64,000 nt of DNA from Rhodopseudomonas pentothenatexigens (lineage in GTDB: Bacteria > Pseudomonadota > Alphaproteobacteria > Rhizobiales > Xanthobacteraceae), in contig NZ_UFQQ01000008.1 of the NCBI RefSeq assembly GCF_900218015.1, positions 62,001-126,000 of the forward strand, written 5' to 3'. The notes below the pieces were generated by a model, which saw nothing but the letters and a program-made list of their open reading frames with translations, had not been told where the DNA came from and ran no database searches. The translations under genes were made by a program, and so were the position numbers. Positions within the stretch are counted from its first letter, which is position 1; the number at the start of each line of letters is the position of its first letter. Positions 34,668-42,785 of the stretch are shown here, piece after piece.

Positions 34668-35930
34668 GTGCCGCTCCCCACCCAGCCGTTGGCGCGGCCG
34701 CTCGACGCCCTCAACTTCTTTCTCGCCGATGTCCGCGACGGCCTGGGGCCGTATCTGGCGATCTATCTGCTGGCGGTGCAGAATTGGAACGAGGCCTCGA
34801 TCGGGCTGGTGATGTCGATCGCGGCGGCGGCCGGCATTCTGGCGCAAACCCCGGCCGGCGCGCTGATCGACCGCTCCACCGCCAAGCGCGTCCTGATCGT
34901 CGCGGCGGCGGTCGTCGTCACGGTGGCGTCGGTGCTGCTGCCATGGCTGGACAGCTTCGCGCTGGTCGCGGCGACCCAGGCGCTGGCGGCAGCCGCCGGC
35001 GCGATCTTCGCCCCCGCGGTGGCGGCCCTGACGCTGGGCATCGTCGGCCCCCGCGCCTTCGCCCGCCGCACCGGCCGCAACGAAGCCTTCAACCACGCCG
35101 GCAACGCGGTGGCAGCGACGCTCGCCGGCGCGTTCGCCTACGGGTTCGGTCCCGGCGTGGTGTTCTGGCTGATGGCCGCGATGGCGCTGGCCAGTATTCT
35201 CGCCACGCTGTCGATCCCGGCTGCGGCGATCGACGACGAGGTCGCCCGCGGCCTCGGTGACGATCCCGCGCCCGGCGCGCATCACGGCCGGCCGTCCGGC
35301 TTCCGGGTGCTATTGAGCTGCCGGCCGCTGTTGATCTTTGCCGGCGCGACCGTGCTGTTTCACTTCGCCAACGCCGCGATGCTGCCGCTGGTCGGGCAGA
35401 AACTGGCGCTGGTGAACAAGAACCTCGGCACCACGCTGATGTCGGTGTGCATCGTCGCCGCCCAACTGGTGATGGTTCCGGTCGCGGCGCTGGTCGGCCA
35501 CAAGGCCGACGTCTGGGGCCGCAAGCCGATCTTCGCGGTCGCGCTCGGCGTGCTGGCGCTGCGCGGCGCGCTGTATCCCTGGTCCGACGATCCATATTGG
35601 CTGGTCGGGGTGCAACTGCTGGACGGCGTCGGCGCCGGGATCTACGGCGCGCTGTTTCCGCTGGTGGTAGCCGACCTCACCTACGGCACCGGGCATTTCA
35701 ACATCAGCCAGGGCGCGATCGCCACCGCCGCCGGCGTCGGTGCGGCGCTGTCGACCGGCTTCGCCGGCCTGATCGTGGTCAGCGCCGGCTACAGCGCCGC
35801 CTTCCTGGCGCTCGCTGCGATCGCCGCCTCCGCCCTGCTGCTGTTTCTGATGCTGATGCCTGAAACCCGCGATCGCGGCACGACCGCGCCGCCCGCAACG
35901 TCAGCGGTGCGAACCTCATCCGTCGCGTAG
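34668..35930 (+). CDS. Major facilitator superfamily transporter
   Basis: A 420-residue protein with about twelve membrane segments in two halves, divergent from the TRAP genes. The first half has the loop GALIDRSTAKRVLI (motif A-like) and the second half the matching GHKADVWGRKPIF. The start LNFFLADVRDGLGPYLAIYL, with charged residues in the first helix, is typical of a drug-export-like subgroup annotated as MFS permeases. Substrate and direction are unknown. It starts with GTG; the ribosome site is poor. Confidence 0.88.
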   Translation: MPLPTQPLARPLDALNFFLADVRDGLGPYLAIYLLAVQNWNEASIGLVMSIAAAAGILAQTPAGALIDRSTAKRVLIVAAAVVVTVASVLLPWLDSFALVAATQALAAAAGAIFAPAVAALTLGIVGPRAFARRTGRNEAFNHAGNAVAATLAGAFAYGFGPGVVFWLMAAMALASILATLSIPAAAIDDEVARGLGDDPAPGAHHGRPSGFRVLLSCRPLLIFAGATVLFHFANAAMLPLVGQKLALVNKNLGTTLMSVCIVAAQLVMVPVAALVGHKADVWGRKPIFAVALGVLALRGALYPWSDDPYWLVGVQLLDGVGAGIYGALFPLVVADLTYGTGHFNISQGAIATAAGVGAALSTGFAGLIVVSAGYSAAFLALAAIAASALLLFLMLMPETRDRGTTAPPATSAVRTSSVA

Positions 35931-35953
35931 CGGCGTCGGCGGCCCCGCGCGGG

Positions 35954-36334
35954 TCAGCGGGGCGCCTCGGATCCGGTCAGCAGCCGCAACGTCTCGAGCA
36001 GGCGCCGCTCGTTGGTGGGCTTGCCGACGTTGGGCACTCCAGCCAGGATTGCGCCTCCGACGTTTTCCGGCTTGTCGTAAGCGCTGGCGATCGCGAACGG
36101 TATATTGTGAGCCCTGAGCTTCTCGGCGACCGGAGTAACGACTTCGCCTCCCAGGTTGACGTCCAGCATCGCCACGGTCGGAAGCTCGTCTTGCAGCAGA
36201 CGCAACGCCGCTGGGACGCTCGGCACCGGACCAATGACCTTCCACCCGTCCCCCTCGATCATGCGCGCGAGGTCCATGGCGATCAGAAATTCGTCCTCCA
36301 CGATCAAAACGGACTTCTGCACTATGACCTTCAC
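35954..36334 (-). CDS. Single-domain response regulator
   Basis: A 126-residue receiver domain with no output domain. The acidic pocket is Glu13/Asp14 (IVEDE), the phosphoacceptor Asp58 (MLDVNLGG), Ser84 and Lys105 (VGKPTN). Its ATG overlaps the stop of the histidine kinase gene (ATGA), so the two are a cognate pair. Single-domain regulators paired with HWE-type kinases often act as phosphate sinks or relay to other proteins. Confidence 0.92.
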   Translation of the reverse strand: MKVIVQKSVLIVEDEFLIAMDLARMIEGDGWKVIGPVPSVPAALRLLQDELPTVAMLDVNLGGEVVTPVAEKLRAHNIPFAIASAYDKPENVGGAILAGVPNVGKPTNERRLLETLRLLTGSEAPR

Positions 36335-37335
36335 TCGGAGGGCAATGAGCTGCTCAGCGGGATCACGATGTCAGCAAGCAAACCTTCCGAGCGATAGTCG
36401 AGTTCCACGCTTCCGCCGAGGCTGTAGCTGACGACCGAGCGGATCAGCTCGGTGCCGTAGCCGGCGCGCTGCGGCGGAGTCACCGCCGGTCCTCCGCTCT
36501 CGACCCAGGTGATCCGGAGATCGCCCCTGGCCGGATCCAATCCCCAGGTCACACGGACCGCGCCGCCGCCCGCCGACAATGCGCCGTATTTGACGGCGTT
36601 GGTCGCCAGTTCGTGGATCACCAGACTGAGCGATATCAGGACCCTCGGCGGGAGCTTCACCGCCGGGCCGGGCTCGATCGCGATCGCCGCCGGGTCGGAC
36701 CGATATGGTGCCAGAATACGGTCAAACAGGCTGGCCAGGGCGGTTCCGTCCTGGCCAGAGAAGGCGAGATCCTCCGCCTCCATCAAGGCGGCGAAACGGC
36801 CGAGGAAATCGCTTCTGAACTGCTCCGCGGTCCGCCCCTCCACCGCTGTCCGGTGCGCCAGCGACTGGATGACGCCGAACAGATTTTTCATGCGGTGCCG
36901 CATCTCACCGAGCAGGATGTCCTTGGCGGCGTCCTGCTTGGCACGCTCGGTTATGTCGACGATCGACAGCAGCATCGCATGGCTGGCGTTGTCCGGATGC
37001 ACCAGCGTCCGCGCGGTGAGCAGCATGGTCCGCCGCCCAAGGCCGGGAAAATCGTGATCAACCTGGTAGTTGATCACCGCCGTGGCTTTCGGAATGACCT
37101 CGAGCAGCAGCCGGCGCAGCTCGGGAATATCCCACTGCCCGTTGCCGAGCTCGAACAGCGGCTGACCGATGGTCTCGTAACGATCGACCTTGAAGGTCTC
37201 GAAGAACGCACGGCTGGCGTTTTGCACGCAGAGACCGGCGTCCAGCACCAGCATCGGATCGGCGACCGTGTCGACAATGCCTTGCGCCTGGACGTGGCTG
37301 GTGCGCAGCAGCCGATAAAGGTCTTCCATATTCAT
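36331..37335 (-). CDS. PAS-containing HWE/HisKA_2-family histidine kinase
   Basis: A 334-residue cytoplasmic sensor kinase. A PAS-like domain covers about residues 15-130 (GIVDTVADPMLVLDAG to LLSIVDITERAK). The phosphoacceptor His147 is in GEMRHRMKNLFGVIQS, the motif of the HWE/HisKA_2 family. The ATPase region has HELATNAVKYGAL and the Trp-x-Glu (ITWVESGGP) that gives the HWE family its name, then GYGTELI. There is no membrane segment. It forms an operon with the single-domain receiver. Alphaproteobacterial kinases of this group serve light sensing or the general stress response; neither can be assigned here. Confidence 0.92.
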   Translation of the reverse strand: MNMEDLYRLLRTSHVQAQGIVDTVADPMLVLDAGLCVQNASRAFFETFKVDRYETIGQPLFELGNGQWDIPELRRLLLEVIPKATAVINYQVDHDFPGLGRRTMLLTARTLVHPDNASHAMLLSIVDITERAKQDAAKDILLGEMRHRMKNLFGVIQSLAHRTAVEGRTAEQFRSDFLGRFAALMEAEDLAFSGQDGTALASLFDRILAPYRSDPAAIAIEPGPAVKLPPRVLISLSLVIHELATNAVKYGALSAGGGAVRVTWGLDPARGDLRITWVESGGPAVTPPQRAGYGTELIRSVVSYSLGGSVELDYRSEGLLADIVIPLSSSLPSE

Positions 37336-37478
37336 ACAGACTATCCAGCAATGACGGCGCAGGCTATCGACAAAATCCGCCGATCACAATCCGGCGGCGT
37401 CGGGACGGTCGGCCACGCCGTCGACCGGGCCGATCCGTCCGGGCAGATCGCAGAACCTCCGCGCAATGAAGTAAACCG

Positions 37479-39101
37479 ATGGTGAAATTTCAGTTCGATC
37501 AGCCCGAATTCGACCGCCGTACGCTGCTGCGGGGCGCGCTCGGAGCCGGCATGATCGGCCTGGTTCCAAGCGGAGCCGAGGCGGCTGTACCAGTATCGTT
37601 CCGCTCCGACCCGTTCACGCTCGGCGTCGCCTCCGGCGATCCGGCACCGGACGGCTTCGTGCTGTGGACCCGGCTGGCGCCGGAACCGCTGAAAGCCCGC
37701 GGCGGGATGAGCGCCCAGCCGGTCGAGGTGACGGTCGAGATCGCCGACGATGCGGCGATGCATCGCATCCTGCGCACCGAACGCAGCATCGCGTATCTCG
37801 AACTGGCGCATTCGGTGCACGTTGAGGTCGAGGGACTGGCGCCGGGACGCGATTACTTCTACCGTTTTCGCGCCGGCGGCGCCGACAGCCCGATCGGCCG
37901 CGCCCGCACCTTGCCGGCACCGGACGCGACGCTGCAGCAGCTCCGCTTTGCCGCAGCCGGGTGCCAGCGCTGGGAGGGCGGCTACTATTCGGCGTGGCGC
38001 GCGATCGCCGAGGATCAGCTCGACTTCGTGTTCCACTACGGCGACTACATCTACGAATACGGCTTTGCGGCCACCGACAAGAACGGCGCGCCCTGGCCGC
38101 GAACGATGTCGAAGGACTTTCCGACCTGCTACACGCTGACCGACTACCGCCGCCGCTACGCGCTGTACAAGTCCGATGCCGATCTGAAGGCCGCTCACGC
38201 CTCCTGCCCGTTCCTGGTCAGCTTCGACGACCACGAGATCGCCAACAACTGGGCGAGCGACAGCGATCCAAAGCAGACTCCGCCGGAAGCGTTCCTGGTC
38301 CGCCGGGCGATGGCGCTGCAGGCGTGGTACGAGCACATGCCGGTGCGGCGCGCGCAGCGCCCGCGCGGACCCGACGTGACCGCCTATCGCGGATTCCGGT
38401 TCGGCACGCTGGCCGACCTCGCGGTGCTCGACACCCGGCAATATCGCTCGCGCCAGCCCTGCGGTGACGGCTTCCTGCCGGGCTGCGCCGAGGCCGACGG
38501 GCCGGGCCGCACCATGCTGGGCGCGGCGCAGGAGCAATGGCTCGCCGCAAGGCTGAAAGGCGGCGACGCCACCTGGCGGGTGCTGGCGCAGCAGGTGCTG
38601 TTCGCGCCGTTCGACTGGCGGGGCTTTCCCGGAATCGAAGACACCGGGGCCCCGGTCGCCGACGTCGACACCTGGAGCGGCGCCACCGCGGCGCGCGACC
38701 GGGTGATCGCGATGCTGCGCGAAGCCAAGGCCGACAACGCGGTGGTGCTGAGCGGCGACCTGCACCGGGCGTTGGCGTTGGAACTGCACCGCGACTGGCG
38801 CGATCCCGCGTCGCCTTGCGTCGGCGTGGAATTCTTGTCGACCTCGATCTCGTCGCCCGGCGGCGCGCCGCCGACCGACGCGGCGCTCGCCGCGATGCAC
38901 CGCAACAATCCGCACTTGAAGTTTTTCAGCGATCAGCGCGGCTACACCCGGCACACCGTGACGCCGCCAAACTGGCAGGCGGAGTTTCGCGGCATCGACA
39001 GCATTTCGTTACCCGGACAGACGGTGCAGACAGTGCAGACGGTGCAGACGGTGCGTACGCTCACGGTCGAAGCCGGCCGCCCCGGACTCATCACTCGCTA
39101 A
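37479..39101 (+). CDS. phoD: Alkaline phosphatase D family phosphodiesterase (PhoD-like)
   Basis: A 540-residue exported metallophosphatase that releases phosphate from mono- or diesters. The N-terminus DRRTLLRGALGAGMIGL is a Tat signal. A fibronectin-like N-terminal domain (VASGDPAPDGFVLWTRLAP) precedes the catalytic domain, where metal ligands are in AAGCQRWEGGYY, FHYGDYIYEYG, SFDDHEIANNW and LSGDLHRAL. The C-terminus has a run of Gln-Thr-Val repeats (39024-39055 in DNA) not expected in the family. It begins at ATG 37479. No Pho box was found by eye. Confidence 0.93.
   Translation: MVKFQFDQPEFDRRTLLRGALGAGMIGLVPSGAEAAVPVSFRSDPFTLGVASGDPAPDGFVLWTRLAPEPLKARGGMSAQPVEVTVEIADDAAMHRILRTERSIAYLELAHSVHVEVEGLAPGRDYFYRFRAGGADSPIGRARTLPAPDATLQQLRFAAAGCQRWEGGYYSAWRAIAEDQLDFVFHYGDYIYEYGFAATDKNGAPWPRTMSKDFPTCYTLTDYRRRYALYKSDADLKAAHASCPFLVSFDDHEIANNWASDSDPKQTPPEAFLVRRAMALQAWYEHMPVRRAQRPRGPDVTAYRGFRFGTLADLAVLDTRQYRSRQPCGDGFLPGCAEADGPGRTMLGAAQEQWLAARLKGGDATWRVLAQQVLFAPFDWRGFPGIEDTGAPVADVDTWSGATAARDRVIAMLREAKADNAVVLSGDLHRALALELHRDWRDPASPCVGVEFLSTSISSPGGAPPTDAALAAMHRNNPHLKFFSDQRGYTRHTVTPPNWQAEFRGIDSISLPGQTVQTVQTVQTVRTLTVEAGRPGLITR
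39022..39061 (+). repeat. 9-base tandem repeat inside phoD (ACGGTGCAG units)
   Basis: About four near-identical copies of ACGGTGCAG or ACAGTGCAG encode QTV-QTV-QTV-QTV near the phosphatase C-terminus. The unit is a multiple of three, so copy-number change keeps the frame. This looks like a small slippage-prone expansion. Confidence 0.85.
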
Positions 39102-39237
39102 CGACAATCAGACGACGTAGCACTGTGCGCGACGCCGATGCTGGTCCTCGCCGAATCGCGCGCATAGGATCATGCTGGCCGCTCGTCCAGACCGGCTGCG
39201 CTGCCCGGCAGCGCCGGATGACGTTCGATGAGCAACG

Positions 39238-40245
39238 ATGACCGAGTTCGTCCATTCGCGATGGCGCATCACGCGGCGTAGTCTGTTGCGCGGAGCCGCG
39301 GCGGCCGCCGCGCTGCCGCTGCTGGCGCGCGGCGCCCGGGCGGCTGATTGGCCGAACCGGCCGGTGACGCTGGTGGTGCCGTTCGCGGCCGGCGGTACCA
39401 CAGACATGCTGGCGCGTCTGATCGCCGACGACCTGACCAAGCACTACGGACAGCAGTTCGTGATCGTCAACAAGGGCGGCGCGAGCGGCAACATCGCCGC
39501 GTCCTTCGTCGCCCGCGCGGCACCGGACGGCTACACCTTCATCGTCGGCACGCCCGGCATCCACGCCACCAACCGCCTCGTCTACCGCAGCATGGGCTAC
39601 GATCCTGTCGCCGATCTCGCGCCGGTGATCGTGATCGCCCGCGTGCCCAATTTGCTGTCGGTAACCAAGACGCTGCCGGTGACCAGCGTCGCCGAGCTGA
39701 TCGACTACGCGCGGCGGCGCCCGCGCGAACTGGTGTACGGCGTCTCGGCGCTCGGCTCGACCGGCCATCTGTCGACCGAGCTGTTCAGGACCATGACCGG
39801 AATCGAAATCACGCCGCTGCCGTTCAAGGGATCGGCGCCGATGCTGCACGATCTCGCCGAGGGACGGGTGCATCTCACCATCGACAATCTGCCGTCCTCG
39901 AAGCCGCATATCGAGCAGGGCGCGATCCGCGCGCTGGCGGTGACGACGGCGCAGCGCTGGGCTTCGATGCGGCATCTGCCGACCATCGCCGAATCCGGCC
40001 TGCCGGGCTACGATACCGCCTCGTGGTTCACGATCGGCGCGCCGCGCGCCACGCCGCCGGAGATCATCACCAGCCTGAACACCACGGTCGCCGCCTCCCT
40101 CGGCAGCGATGCCGGAATGGCGAAGCTCCGCGAGATCGGCGCCGAGCCCGGCGGCGGTTCGCCCGACGACATGCAGCGCCATGTCCTGGCCGAGATCGGC
40201 AAGTGGGAAAAAGTGGCGAAGACCGCGGGCATCTCTCCGCTTTAG
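39238..40245 (+). CDS. Bug/TctC-family periplasmic solute-binding protein
   Basis: A 335-residue exported receptor of the tripartite tricarboxylate transporter group. The signal RITRRSLLRGAAAAAALPLL is Tat-like. The mature protein starts WPNRPVTLVVPFAAGGTTD, the signature of Bug proteins, and has NKGGASGNIAASFVARA and ALGSTGHLSTELF. No TctA/TctB membrane genes lie nearby, so it is an orphan receptor that shares a remote transporter or acts in sensing. The ligand is likely a carboxylic acid by family. Confidence 0.92.
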   Translation: MTEFVHSRWRITRRSLLRGAAAAAALPLLARGARAADWPNRPVTLVVPFAAGGTTDMLARLIADDLTKHYGQQFVIVNKGGASGNIAASFVARAAPDGYTFIVGTPGIHATNRLVYRSMGYDPVADLAPVIVIARVPNLLSVTKTLPVTSVAELIDYARRRPRELVYGVSALGSTGHLSTELFRTMTGIEITPLPFKGSAPMLHDLAEGRVHLTIDNLPSSKPHIEQGAIRALAVTTAQRWASMRHLPTIAESGLPGYDTASWFTIGAPRATPPEIITSLNTTVAASLGSDAGMAKLREIGAEPGGGSPDDMQRHVLAEIGKWEKVAKTAGISPL

Positions 40246-40330
40246 TCGTACCGATCCGCGTCGAGGTGTGCAGGATTGATCATCGAAAGGTCACCACGCC
40301 AATTCGGGCCGTGACGGCTGCGTGGCACCT

Positions 40331-40418
40331 AAACCCATCAGATCATGCGGGTTTGAAAAGATCGTATTTGAATCAGAGGCATCGGTTTAACCCTACCCGG
40401 GACTTAGTGTGGGTTTCG
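40331..40418. promoter_or_regulatory. AAACCC/GGGTTT inverted repeats before the EAL gene
   Basis: AAACCC (40331-40336) and GGGTTT (40349-40354) can form a hairpin, and a second set GGTTTAACCC (40384-40393) and GGGTTT (40411-40416) follows. They may be an operator or a weak terminator of the upstream gene. No protein can be assigned. Confidence 0.35.
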
Positions 40419-40486
40419 GTTTAATTCCACATTTTGAACTCTCTCCAACCCCTAAAGTTTGGCGCTTATTTCCGGGGGGATGGACA

Positions 40487-41701
40487 ATGAGAGCAACGAC
40501 GAAAGCGGAAGCGTGCGCACCTGCAGGCGGTTTCGGCCGCCGCAAGGTGGCGCCGCGCGCGTGCATCGTCGATCGCAAGCCGCATCTGCGGGCTTTCCTG
40601 GCCGACGCGCTCGAGGAATTCCGCTTCATCACCGCCGAATGCGGCGGCGCGACCGAACTGCCGGCACGGCTTGCGGAGCATCAGCCGGATGTTCTGGTGA
40701 TCGGCTCGACCATCGACGGCGTCGAGGCCGAGGCGATCGTCGACGTGCTGGTGGCAGCCGGCTTCACCGGCAGGGTTCTGACGATCGCGCCGCGCGAATC
40801 CATCATGTCGGATGCGATCCGGCAGCACGGCGCCGCCCGCGGATTGCAGATGCTGCCGGTGCTGGCGACGCCGTTCAGCACGCGCAGCCTCGGCGCCAGT
40901 CTGGCGCCGCTGCTGCCGCAGGAGCCGGCGCCGGAGCCGGAGATCGACGTCGCCGAGGCGCTGAAGGCGGGCTGGCTGGAGCTGTGGTACCAGCGCTGCG
41001 TCGACGCGCATTCGCTGACGCCGCAGGGCGCCGAGGCGCTACTGCGGATGCGGCATCCGAACTGGGGCGTGGTGTCACCCTCGGCGTTCCTGCCCGACGG
41101 CAACGACCCGCATTTCCGCGCGCTGTCTGAATTCGTGGTGAAGCGCGCGATTTCCGACTGGCACTATCTGCTCGACCATCAGGGTCCGGTCGATCTGTCG
41201 ATCAACCTGCCGGTGAGCTTCGTCGGCAACGACAACGCACTCGACGACCTCGCCGGTTGGATTCCGCAGCATCCGGCGTTCGGCGGCCTGATCGTCGAAG
41301 TCGACGCCGCCGACATCGTCGATCACCTCGCCGACATCACCGAGATCGGTCGCCGGCTGCGGCTGCGCAACGTCGCGATCGCGATCGATAAGGTCGGGGC
41401 CGACTGGCCGGCGCTGATGCATCTCGATACGTTTCCGTTCGTCGAGCTCAAGGTCGACCGCTCGTTCGTCACCGGCTGTGCCGACGACCGCCTCAAACGC
41501 ACGGTGTGCAAGCGGATCGTCGAACTCGCCGGCGACTACGGCGCGCGCTGCACCGCGACGGGCGTCGAGACCCGCGCCGATTTCCAGACCGCGCACGAAC
41601 TCGGCTTCGACCGGGTGCAGGGCTATCTGTTCGGCAAGCCGATGGGCCTGAAGAAATTCGCCCGCGCGGCGCATGCAAGGCCGGTGGCGATGCATGATTG
41701 A
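40487..41701 (+). CDS. EAL-domain protein with receiver-like N-terminus, catalytic loop altered
   Basis: A 404-residue protein. Residues 23-145 look like a receiver domain (ACIVDRKPHLRAFLADAL, DVLVIGS) lacking a clear phosphoacceptor. The EAL domain (about 155-395) keeps Glu183 (GAEALLRMRHP), Asn240 (SINLPVSF), Glu271 (IVEVDAAD), Lys322 (VELKVDRSF), Glu361 (GVETRADF) and Gln378 (VQGYLFGKP). The loop-6 motif DDFGTG, needed for metal binding and dimer activation in active phosphodiesterases, reads DKVGADW (301-307). It may therefore hydrolyse c-di-GMP poorly or only bind it. No GGDEF domain is present. ATG 40487 has a G-rich ribosome site just upstream. Confidence 0.9.
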   Translation: MRATTKAEACAPAGGFGRRKVAPRACIVDRKPHLRAFLADALEEFRFITAECGGATELPARLAEHQPDVLVIGSTIDGVEAEAIVDVLVAAGFTGRVLTIAPRESIMSDAIRQHGAARGLQMLPVLATPFSTRSLGASLAPLLPQEPAPEPEIDVAEALKAGWLELWYQRCVDAHSLTPQGAEALLRMRHPNWGVVSPSAFLPDGNDPHFRALSEFVVKRAISDWHYLLDHQGPVDLSINLPVSFVGNDNALDDLAGWIPQHPAFGGLIVEVDAADIVDHLADITEIGRRLRLRNVAIAIDKVGADWPALMHLDTFPFVELKVDRSFVTGCADDRLKRTVCKRIVELAGDYGARCTATGVETRADFQTAHELGFDRVQGYLFGKPMGLKKFARAAHARPVAMHD

Positions 41702-41729
41702 TTTATGAGCCCCAGAGCTCACCGGATCT

Positions 41730-42632
41730 TCAGTCCATCCGTGCCTTCATCCGCGCGACGAGCAGGTCGGCGACCATTCGGCATGACGGCGACATGTTGC
41801 GAGACGCGAGCCGCACCAGCGTCACCTGGGTCGCTTCCAGCCGTTTGTCCCGCAGCGGCACTGCGACCAGCCGACCCGCCTCGATAGCCGGCATCGCAGT
41901 GTCGCGCGGCAGGAACGTCGCCAGATCGGTGCGCGAGGCCATCATCTGCGCGAACGCCAGCGAATTCGTCTCGCTGCAGATCTCGAGCCTCACCTTGGCG
42001 TTGGCGCAGGCGCGGTCGATCTCCTGCCGGATGCCGAACGACGGATCGGGCATCACCGTCCGAAGGCCGGCGAGTTCCTTGACGGCGCAGCTGCGTCGGT
42101 CTGCCAGCGGATGGCGCGGCGACACGATCAGGCACAGCGACTGCCGCATCCGTGCCAGCTCGATCAGGTCACGACGCGGCGCCCGGCCGAATACCAAGCC
42201 GAGATCGACCTCGTTGCGGCCCACCATCTCGGCGACCGCACGCGACCCCATCACAGTTGTCGACACCGAGATCCCCGGGTAGTCGCGCGACAGCCCGATC
42301 AGAAAATTCGACAGGAAGTTCGAGAGCATGCCCTCCACGGTCGCGAACTTGATCTGGCCGCGGCGCATGGTCTCGAATTCCTGCACCTTGGCGCGGATGC
42401 CGTCGAGCTGGCTGCGGTTGTCGACTGCATAGCGATACAGCAGCCGCCCGGCATCGGTGAGCACCATGCCGCGGGCACCGCGGTCGAACAGCTTGACCGA
42501 CAGTTCCTCTTCGATCGCCTGGACCTGACGGCTGATTGCGCTCGGCGCGATCCGCAGCGCCGCGGCGGCCTGCTTGATCGAGCCGGCTTCTGTCACCTCG
42601 CGGAAATAGCGGATCGCGGCGGATTCGATCAT
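41730..42632 (-). CDS. LysR-family transcriptional regulator
   Basis: A 300-residue LysR regulator. The winged helix-turn-helix is at about 5-63 (YFREVTEAGSIKQAAAALRI, then APSAISRQVQAIEEEL and KLFDRGARGMVLTDAG), followed by the linker helix and a two-lobed effector domain (RGQIKFATVEGM onward). It is divergent from the ABC transporter operon and very likely controls it, with TCGAA half-sites in the space between. ATG 42632 has GGAGGA 8 bases upstream; codons further upstream in frame would run into the operator region. Inducer unknown, presumably the transported compound. Confidence 0.93.
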   Translation of the reverse strand: MIESAAIRYFREVTEAGSIKQAAAALRIAPSAISRQVQAIEEELSVKLFDRGARGMVLTDAGRLLYRYAVDNRSQLDGIRAKVQEFETMRRGQIKFATVEGMLSNFLSNFLIGLSRDYPGISVSTTVMGSRAVAEMVGRNEVDLGLVFGRAPRRDLIELARMRQSLCLIVSPRHPLADRRSCAVKELAGLRTVMPDPSFGIRQEIDRACANAKVRLEICSETNSLAFAQMMASRTDLATFLPRDTAMPAIEAGRLVAVPLRDKRLEATQVTLVRLASRNMSPSCRMVADLLVARMKARMD

Positions 42633-42686
42633 CGGCAGGTCCTCCGGCGGACACTGCCCAGAACCGCGGCAGCGGCCGTCCATCGT

Positions 42687-42734
42687 TCGAATTATTCGAT
42701 CCGACACCTCGAATTTCAATGCTTTTATTCGAAT
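42687..42734. promoter_or_regulatory. Candidate LysR operator cluster
   Basis: TCGAA-TTA-TTCGA (42687-42699) is a perfect inverted repeat; further TCGAA half-sites are at 42709 and in ATTCGAAT (42727-42734). The spacing of about 20-22 bases puts them on the same face of DNA. The cluster lies between the LysR start and the ABC operon, where regulatory and activation sites would be expected. Confidence 0.6.
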
Positions 42735-42785
42735 TCATCGTTTGGCAGGATCGTCCCAACGAAGCCGCCAAGGAGAAACAACAAC

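Noticed and set aside
40331-40354. AAACCC...GGGTTT hairpin as a terminator of the Bug-family gene
   Set aside because: The loop is 12 bases and no U run follows, so I list it only as a possible regulatory repeat.
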